NCBI GenBank assembly: GCA_020629595.1 | Contig: JAHDDA010000052.1 | Coordinates: 1 to 11,793 of the forward strand | Length of the DNA: 11,793 bases | DNA from: Chitinophagales bacterium | GTDB taxonomy: Bacteria > Bacteroidota > Bacteroidia > Chitinophagales > UBA2359 | Direction of reading: 5' to 3' | Shown: positions 8,801 to 11,793 of the stretch, in pieces | How the letters are laid out: every line of letters starts with the position of its first letter | Position numbering within the stretch: position 1 is the stretch's first letter | Notes under the pieces: model-generated | Told to the model about the DNA's origin: nothing | Databases searched by the model: none | Seen by the model: only the letters and a program-made list of their open reading frames with translations | Program-made: the position numbers and the translations under genes

Positions 8801-9163
8801 GGTGTTTTAGAAGCAGTTACAGATGGTTCTGCTAATACAGTTGCTGTTCCTTTAGACCAAGCTTGGTACCAAGGAAACGGTGGTGGTTTTGGTAGCGTTT
8901 CTGAAACTTTTGTAGAAGATGCATCTTGGTTCCGTTTACGTGAAATAACATTATCTTACTCATTACCAAAGTCTATAACTGAAAAAATGAGATTTACAGA
9001 TTTGAGTTTAAATGTTACTGGTAGAAACTTATTATTAATCACACCATATACAGGTATTGATCCAGAAACCAATTTAACTGGTCAAACTGCTGGATTTGGT
9101 TTAGATTATTTCAATATGCCAAATACTAAAGGTTTTACCTTAGGTTTACAAGCTAAATTCTAA
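5900..9163 (+). CDS. SusC/RagA-family TonB-linked outer-membrane receptor
   Basis: A 1087-residue outer-membrane transporter that imports nutrients with energy from TonB-ExbBD and with its SusD partner as lid. Residues 1-20 are a signal peptide ending LQA before Gln21. A carboxypeptidase-regulatory-like beta-sandwich follows at about 22-95 (VSGTVIDEDGEPLIGVNVVAKG, then FSYIGY). The TonB-box-like stretch DEVVVTALG is at 101-109. The plug occupies about 125-245 (IRGNSSLSSGSPLFVVDGV; ILKGPTAVALYGTQASEGAVVITTKSG) and is followed by a Lys/Gly-rich linker. The rest is the 22-strand barrel, ending in GLQAKF with the C-terminal Phe used for outer-membrane insertion. An acidic DTNDDGV loop lies near 962-968. 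Length is usual for the family and all parts are present. The SusD gene follows after 29 bp. Sequence alone does not show the substrate. Confidence 0.96.
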   Translation: MKKLYLLLLLMCVTCISLQAQRAVSGTVIDEDGEPLIGVNVVAKGSTIGTITDFDGNYSLDVPDGTEQLTFSYIGYLVQILDLGASNVIDVTLKEDVVGMDEVVVTALGIAREKKALGYATQKVEVDDVTNAREQNLVSALASKSAGVQVTQSSGSPGGGASIKIRGNSSLSSGSPLFVVDGVILDNSTFSTEGTTAGVAYSNRMIDINPNDIEDINILKGPTAVALYGTQASEGAVVITTKSGKGGKGKKRGLNVTYSGAVTFDQVNKMPELNDMYGQGSGGNYQGPSTGQGSSWGPLLSDLRFVQEGATDADGNAIDYNPITGDRLIVHKDDPNASSTVIPVINNVDDFYQTGVGNEHHISLSGSSDKASYYLGIGRSNKNGIVPLSNFARNTIKVKGDASLSDKVKVFSSVNYTQSGGRRVQQGSNLSGVMLGLLRTPPSFDNTNGETDVESTEAYLNADGSQRNYRGGSGYDNPFWTINQNPFTDDVNRVFGNVGTSIDPLNFVNITYRAGFDIYSDRRQQIFAIGSRSYPGGRIVEDAYFFKKYTSDLLVTLSQKFTDDLGGSLLLGHSYQNNYVNNLFQTGDDLIVPDFYNMVNVATINQAESGDFTGRDELSGIFAQLKLDFARTVYLDASIRRDASSTFGDRKPYFWYPAASLSFVFTEPLGLTDNKYLSFGKLRLSYADVGIPPGRYATSNGYVTSSFGGGYLGTLGFPFLGTPGYTVSTSIGNPAVEPERQASFEVGTDLRFFNGRLTADMAYYVQKSRKVLLYVPTAPASGSAEFYQNAATVQNKGFELVLTGTPVKTKNFEWYSEVNFSRNRNLVTALADGVESIGLSGFTGIQSRAVAGYAFGTIFGGQWLRDDAGNLVIENNPQSSNFGYPILDPEEGVLGDPNPDWNMGIRNTFSAFGVSLSALLDIKKGGDMWNGTKGALTFFGASALTENRGEIIVFDGVAGTLGDTNDDGVLEAVTDGSANTVAVPLDQAWYQGNGGGFGSVSETFVEDASWFRLREITLSYSLPKSITEKMRFTDLSLNVTGRNLLLITPYTGIDPETNLTGQTAGFGLDYFNMPNTKGFTLGLQAKF

Positions 9164-9192
9164 TTTCTTAACCATTTAAAATTAATATTGAA

Positions 9193-10572
9193 ATGAAATA
9201 CATAAATAAAATAACATTTGCATTAGCTTTTGCCTTATTGTTTGGTTTACAAAGTTGTGTAGATAATAGTATAAACGAAGATCCAACACTTATACCAGAT
9301 GTAAGCGTAGATTTATTATTACCAAGTGCCCAGTTTGCTATGACAATGGTACATGGTGATGACCATGCACGTACCACTTCTATGTGGATGCAGCAAAGTT
9401 CAGGAACTGATAGACAGTATGATGTAATTGAACGTTACAGTATTACCGAAACAGATGTAGATAATGTTTGGGCAACTACTTATGCCGATTGTTTAAACGA
9501 TTGTAAAGTAATAATTGATAAAGCAACGGCTGATGGAACAATTCCACACTATGCTGGTATTGCAAAAGTAGTTCAGGCAGCTACTTTAGGTATTACAACT
9601 GATTTATTCAATGATATTCCATGGAGTAATGCATTACAAGGTGCTGATAACTTAAAGCCAACATTCGATTCTCAAGAAAATGTTTATGCTTCAATTTTTA
9701 CTCTATTAGATTCGGCAATGGCAGATTTTAATAGTGAAAATGCTGGTATAATGCCTGGTAGTGATGATATGATTTTTGGAGGTAATATTGATATGTGGAA
9801 AAAATATATCAATTTATTAAAAGCACGTTATTCTATTCACAAAAGTGAAGTTAGCAGTAGTGCTTATAGTGAAGCTTTATCTGCATTAGATGCAGGTACT
9901 TTTACAAGTTCTGCCGATGATGCTAAATTAACTTTTGGTGATGCTCAAGCAAATGGAAACCCTTGGTGGTTATTCAACGCTTTTGAACGTGAAGGTTATA
10001 TGAGTGCTGGAGGAACATTAGTTGATTTAATGGCTAGTTTAGGAGATCCTCGTATGGCAGCTTACTTTACTGTAGATGCTAATGGTGAGTTTTCTGGTGC
10101 AGCTCCTGGTTCTTCTGAAGATGGTAAATCTGTTACTGGACCAGGATTTTCTGGACCAAATACACCAATTTACTTAGCAACTTATGTTGAGGCTAAATTT
10201 ATTGAAGCTGAAGCAGCTTTACAAACAGGTGATGCAGCACGTGCTGCAACTGCACATAATGAAGCTGTCACAGCTTCTGTTGAAATGTTTGGTGATGGCG
10301 ATACATCGGCTTACTTAGCAGAACAAGCAAGTGAAGATTCAGGTTCAATTTCTTTAGAAACAATAATGACACACAAGTATATTGCTCTTTACACACAGGT
10401 TGAAGTATATAATGATTGGAGAAGAAAAGGTATTCCTTCTTTAAATATTGCAGCTAATGCAACACTTACACAAATTCCAACAAGAATGCCTTATCCACAA
10501 GCAGAACGTTTGTACAATGGTGCTAATTTACCAAGTGCAGGTTTAACTGATAAAGTTTGGTGGGATCAGTAA
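9193..10572 (+). CDS. SusD/RagB-family nutrient-binding lipoprotein (SusD-like_2 type)
   Basis: A 459-residue surface lipoprotein that captures substrate and closes the SusC channel. The N-terminus is a lipoprotein signal with lipobox LQSC, lipidated at Cys22. The body resembles the shorter SusD-like_2 group rather than classical SusD. Evidence is TDLFNDIPWSNAL in the helical repeat region, MWKKYINLLKARYSIH, DPRMAAYF, the stretch IYLATYVEAKFIEAEAAL, YNDWRRKGIPSL, and the C-terminal RMPYPQAERLYN (Arg-x-Pro-Tyr-Pro-x-x-Glu). It lies 29 bp after susC, almost certainly in the same mRNA. SusD-like_2 proteins accompany SusC proteins for peptides and for glycans, so the type does not settle the substrate. 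Downstream, a long palindromic repeat separates it from the third gene of the set. Confidence 0.94.
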   Translation: MKYINKITFALAFALLFGLQSCVDNSINEDPTLIPDVSVDLLLPSAQFAMTMVHGDDHARTTSMWMQQSSGTDRQYDVIERYSITETDVDNVWATTYADCLNDCKVIIDKATADGTIPHYAGIAKVVQAATLGITTDLFNDIPWSNALQGADNLKPTFDSQENVYASIFTLLDSAMADFNSENAGIMPGSDDMIFGGNIDMWKKYINLLKARYSIHKSEVSSSAYSEALSALDAGTFTSSADDAKLTFGDAQANGNPWWLFNAFEREGYMSAGGTLVDLMASLGDPRMAAYFTVDANGEFSGAAPGSSEDGKSVTGPGFSGPNTPIYLATYVEAKFIEAEAALQTGDAARAATAHNEAVTASVEMFGDGDTSAYLAEQASEDSGSISLETIMTHKYIALYTQVEVYNDWRRKGIPSLNIAANATLTQIPTRMPYPQAERLYNGANLPSAGLTDKVWWDQ

Positions 10573-10574
10573 AA

Positions 10575-10655
10575 ATTAGATTTTGAGAAATTTAGACAAT
10601 TAGATTTTGAGAAAAAATCTATTGGTCTAAACTTCTCATAGTCTCAAAATCTATT
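10575..10655. repeat. Palindromic array of ten 8-bp TCT units
   Basis: Between the SusD and lipoprotein genes lie five 8-bp units on the minus strand (AGA starting at 10578, 10586, 10594, 10602, 10610) and five on the plus strand (TCT starting at 10618, 10626, 10634, 10642, 10650). They are exactly symmetric about base 10615. The consensus is NNTCT followed by A or C, then A or T. A 17-bp direct repeat (10574-10590 and 10598-10614) is part of it. The RNA can fold with a 12-bp outer stem (10577-10588 with 10642-10653), a 7-bp stem (10591-10597 with 10625-10631) and an 8-bp inner hairpin (10601-10608 with 10614-10621). No T tract follows, so it is not a standard terminator. Confidence 0.8.
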
Positions 10656-10677
10656 AAATAATTAAAATTAAATAAGA

Positions 10678-11475
10678 ATGAAAAATATAAAATTTCTTGG
10701 GCTATTTATGGCATTTATAATGCTATTTTCAGCCTGTGAATCAGAAGACTATTTGGATTTTGCTGGAGGCTCAACCATTAAAACAGCAACTAATCCAAAT
10801 GTGCCTGGTTTTTTTGATATTGTAAGTTTAAGCAGTTCGCAATCTGGTTTTTCTTTAATGGCAGATGATGCAAGTGCTCAAGCAGTAAATAGTGTTACTG
10901 TTTTTAAAAGTCTTAATGGTGGCGATTTGGTAGAGCACGCTTCAGGAATTGCTTTACCAGCAGATTTATCATTCACTTTAGATGAAGTATGTAGTGGTTT
11001 AGGTATTGCAAGTTCAGATGTTGTTGCGGGTGATGCGTTTACTTTTGTTTTTGATTTAGCTACTTCTGCTGGAACTTTCCGTTCTGCAGAAACAGTAACA
11101 ATTAATGCAGCTTGTGCTTCTGATTTAAGTGGAACTTACTCACGTTTTAGTGATATTTTATACACCGATTATGGTCCAGTACAATATGATGATGAAATTA
11201 CTTTAACCGATTTAGGTGGTGGTAATTACGAAATTGAAGATATTACTGGTGGTGCTTGGGGTATTTGGTACGTAGGTTACTATGGTACTTCTCCACGTAC
11301 AACTACTATTACCGATGTTTGTGGTACTTTATCTGTTGCTCCAGTTTCAGATCAGTTTTGTTGTGAAATTTTGGTAGATGAAATTACTTTCGATCCTGAA
11401 ACAGGTGTAATTTTCTACCACTGGTATGATACTGGTTACGCTGATGAAGGTAATGTAACTTTAACACCACAATAA
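10678..11475 (+). CDS. Unrecognised lipoprotein of the SusCD locus (SusE-like position)
   Basis: I do not recognise a named family with certainty. The 265-residue product has a lipoprotein signal peptide ending LFSAC, lipidated at Cys20, followed by the acidic stretch ESEDYLD, which resembles surface-export signals of Bacteroidota lipoproteins. Two beta-rich parts follow. Residues 45-145 look Ig-like (SVTVFKSLNGGDLVEHASG, then FTFVFDLATSAGTFRSAETVTI). Residues 146-265 start with ASDLSGTYS and continue with short strands (EITLTDLGGGNYEIEDI), possibly a small barrel. Five further cysteines (105, 146, 215, 228, 229, the last two adjacent) could form disulfides. It is the third gene after SusC and SusD and precedes the terminator, so an accessory ligand-binding role like SusE/SusF is likely but inferred from position and localisation only. 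Confidence 0.75.
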   Translation: MKNIKFLGLFMAFIMLFSACESEDYLDFAGGSTIKTATNPNVPGFFDIVSLSSSQSGFSLMADDASAQAVNSVTVFKSLNGGDLVEHASGIALPADLSFTLDEVCSGLGIASSDVVAGDAFTFVFDLATSAGTFRSAETVTINAACASDLSGTYSRFSDILYTDYGPVQYDDEITLTDLGGGNYEIEDITGGAWGIWYVGYYGTSPRTTTITDVCGTLSVAPVSDQFCCEILVDEITFDPETGVIFYHWYDTGYADEGNVTLTPQ

Positions 11476-11487
11476 TCAATATTTTTC

Positions 11488-11539
11488 AATCTATCAGGTT
11501 TAGCCTATCTTTTGACTAAATTATTTAACTTGATAGATT
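11488..11539 (+). repeat. Long hairpin downstream of the lipoprotein gene
   Basis: 11488-11500 pairs with 11527-11539 (AATCTATCAGGTT against AACTTGATAGATT; one G-U pair), with a short inner TAG/CTA pairing (11501-11503 with 11516-11518). It is followed by ATAAG rather than a T tract, so it is more likely a 3'-end stabilising structure than a terminator. Confidence 0.55.
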
Positions 11540-11549
11540 TATAAGTTCT

Positions 11550-11592
11550 AAACCCCAAATTTACTTAGGTAAGTTTGGGGTTTTTTCTTTTT
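11550..11592 (+). terminator. Intrinsic terminator of the susCD operon
   Basis: A 15-bp stem, AAACCCCAAATTTAC (11550-11564) with 11569-11583, has one G-U pair and a TTAG loop. It runs directly into TTTTTT, C and TTTTT. The GC-rich CCCC/GGGG core stands out in the AT-rich spacer. It separates the operon from the downstream transporter gene. Confidence 0.9.
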
Positions 11593-11665
11593 ATGCCGAA
11601 GAACGAAAACTAAACTCCACTATTTTCGATAATTAAAAATTAACTTCCTATTTTTAAGCGGAAAT

Positions 11666-11721
11666 TTTCTAAAAATCTCACATTCTTATTATCTCACTAT
11701 CTCACATTCTTAAAATCTAAT
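11666..11721 (+). repeat. Seven-unit tandem array of the 8-bp TCT repeat
   Basis: TCT recurs at exact 8-bp steps, starting at 11668, 11676, 11684, 11692, 11700, 11708 and 11716, always followed by A, C or T and then A (consensus NNTCTHAN). Units alternate among TCTAA, TCTCA and TCTTA forms. It includes a 14-bp direct repeat (11675-11688 and 11699-11712). The array stops 4 bp before the ATG of the next gene, so it forms that gene's leader or promoter-proximal DNA. It is the same motif as in the palindrome at 10575-10655, but in one orientation only. Confidence 0.75.
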
Positions 11722-11725
11722 TATA

Positions 11726-11793
11726 ATGAACGGACAAACACTCGATAATCAACCACAATTATTTGGACATCCAATAGGCTTGTATGTTTTATT
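11726..11793 (+). CDS. Start of a POT/PTR-family peptide MFS transporter (3' truncated by window edge)
   Basis: Only 22 codons and two bases are visible. The N-terminus (MNGQTLDNQPQLFGHPIGLY, then VL) ends in the HPxGL(Y/F)xLF pattern that begins the first helix of proton-coupled oligopeptide transporters. In that family it is normally followed by the ExxER motif, which would lie just beyond the window. Members import di- and tripeptides across the inner membrane with protons. It lies after the terminator of the susCD operon with its own leader, so it is probably a separate transcription unit. The assignment rests on a short stretch and could fail if the following residues lack the ExxER motif. 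Confidence 0.68.
   Translation, partial: MNGQTLDNQPQLFGHPIGLYVL

Noticed and set aside
9168..9377. Minus-strand ORF of 69 codons over the SusD start
   Set aside because: It is antisense to the SusD signal peptide and N-terminus; nothing suggests it is a real gene.
10574..10655. 24-bp-spaced repeats here and at 11675-11712 as a CRISPR array
   Set aside because: The repeats are short, degenerate and multiples of an 8-bp unit, with no unique spacers and no cas genes.

Overview
The window looks like chromosomal DNA of a low-GC member of the Bacteroidota, most likely a flavobacterium or close relative. The evidence is a SusC/SusD outer-membrane pair, a histidine kinase with a periplasmic two-component-regulator propeller and Y_Y_Y domain, A-rich translation starts with no clear Shine-Dalgarno sequence, and several matches to the Bacteroidota -7 promoter box TAnnTTTG. 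No mobile element, rRNA, tRNA or CRISPR array was seen.

Layout. (1) 1-858, plus strand: the C-terminal part of an ABC exporter, cut by the window edge. (2) 855-4524, minus strand: an operon of a LytTR response regulator followed 4 bp later by a 964-residue propeller-type sensor kinase. Its last codon overlaps the stop of the ABC gene. (3) 4525-4918: a gene-free regulatory region of 394 bp with a 13-bp direct repeat resembling a LytTR operator, a minus-strand promoter candidate, and a long hairpin followed by a T-rich tract that could end a small RNA or attenuate the two-component operon. (4) 4919-5632, plus strand: pdxJ of vitamin B6 synthesis. (5) 5633-5899: spacer with a dyad and a promoter-like sequence before susC. 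(6) 5900-11475, plus strand: susC-like TonB-dependent receptor, SusD-like lipoprotein and an unrecognised cysteine-containing lipoprotein, closed by a strong intrinsic terminator at 11550-11592. (7) 11726 to the end: the first 22 codons of what looks like a POT-family peptide transporter.

How they may work together. SusC and SusD form a TonB-powered uptake complex, and the third gene is probably a surface lipoprotein of the same complex. No carbohydrate-active enzyme is visible, and the next gene looks like an inner-membrane peptide/proton symporter. Oligopeptides are therefore a more natural guess for the substrate than glycans, but this is inference. The two-component system is probably autoregulated; whether it also controls pdxJ or the sus genes cannot be read from the sequence.

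The most unusual structure is non-coding. A degenerate 8-bp repeat with an invariant TCT occurs as a ten-unit, exactly symmetric inverted array between the SusD and lipoprotein genes (10575-10655). It recurs as a seven-unit single-orientation array just before the transporter start (11666-11721). I do not recall a named family for it.
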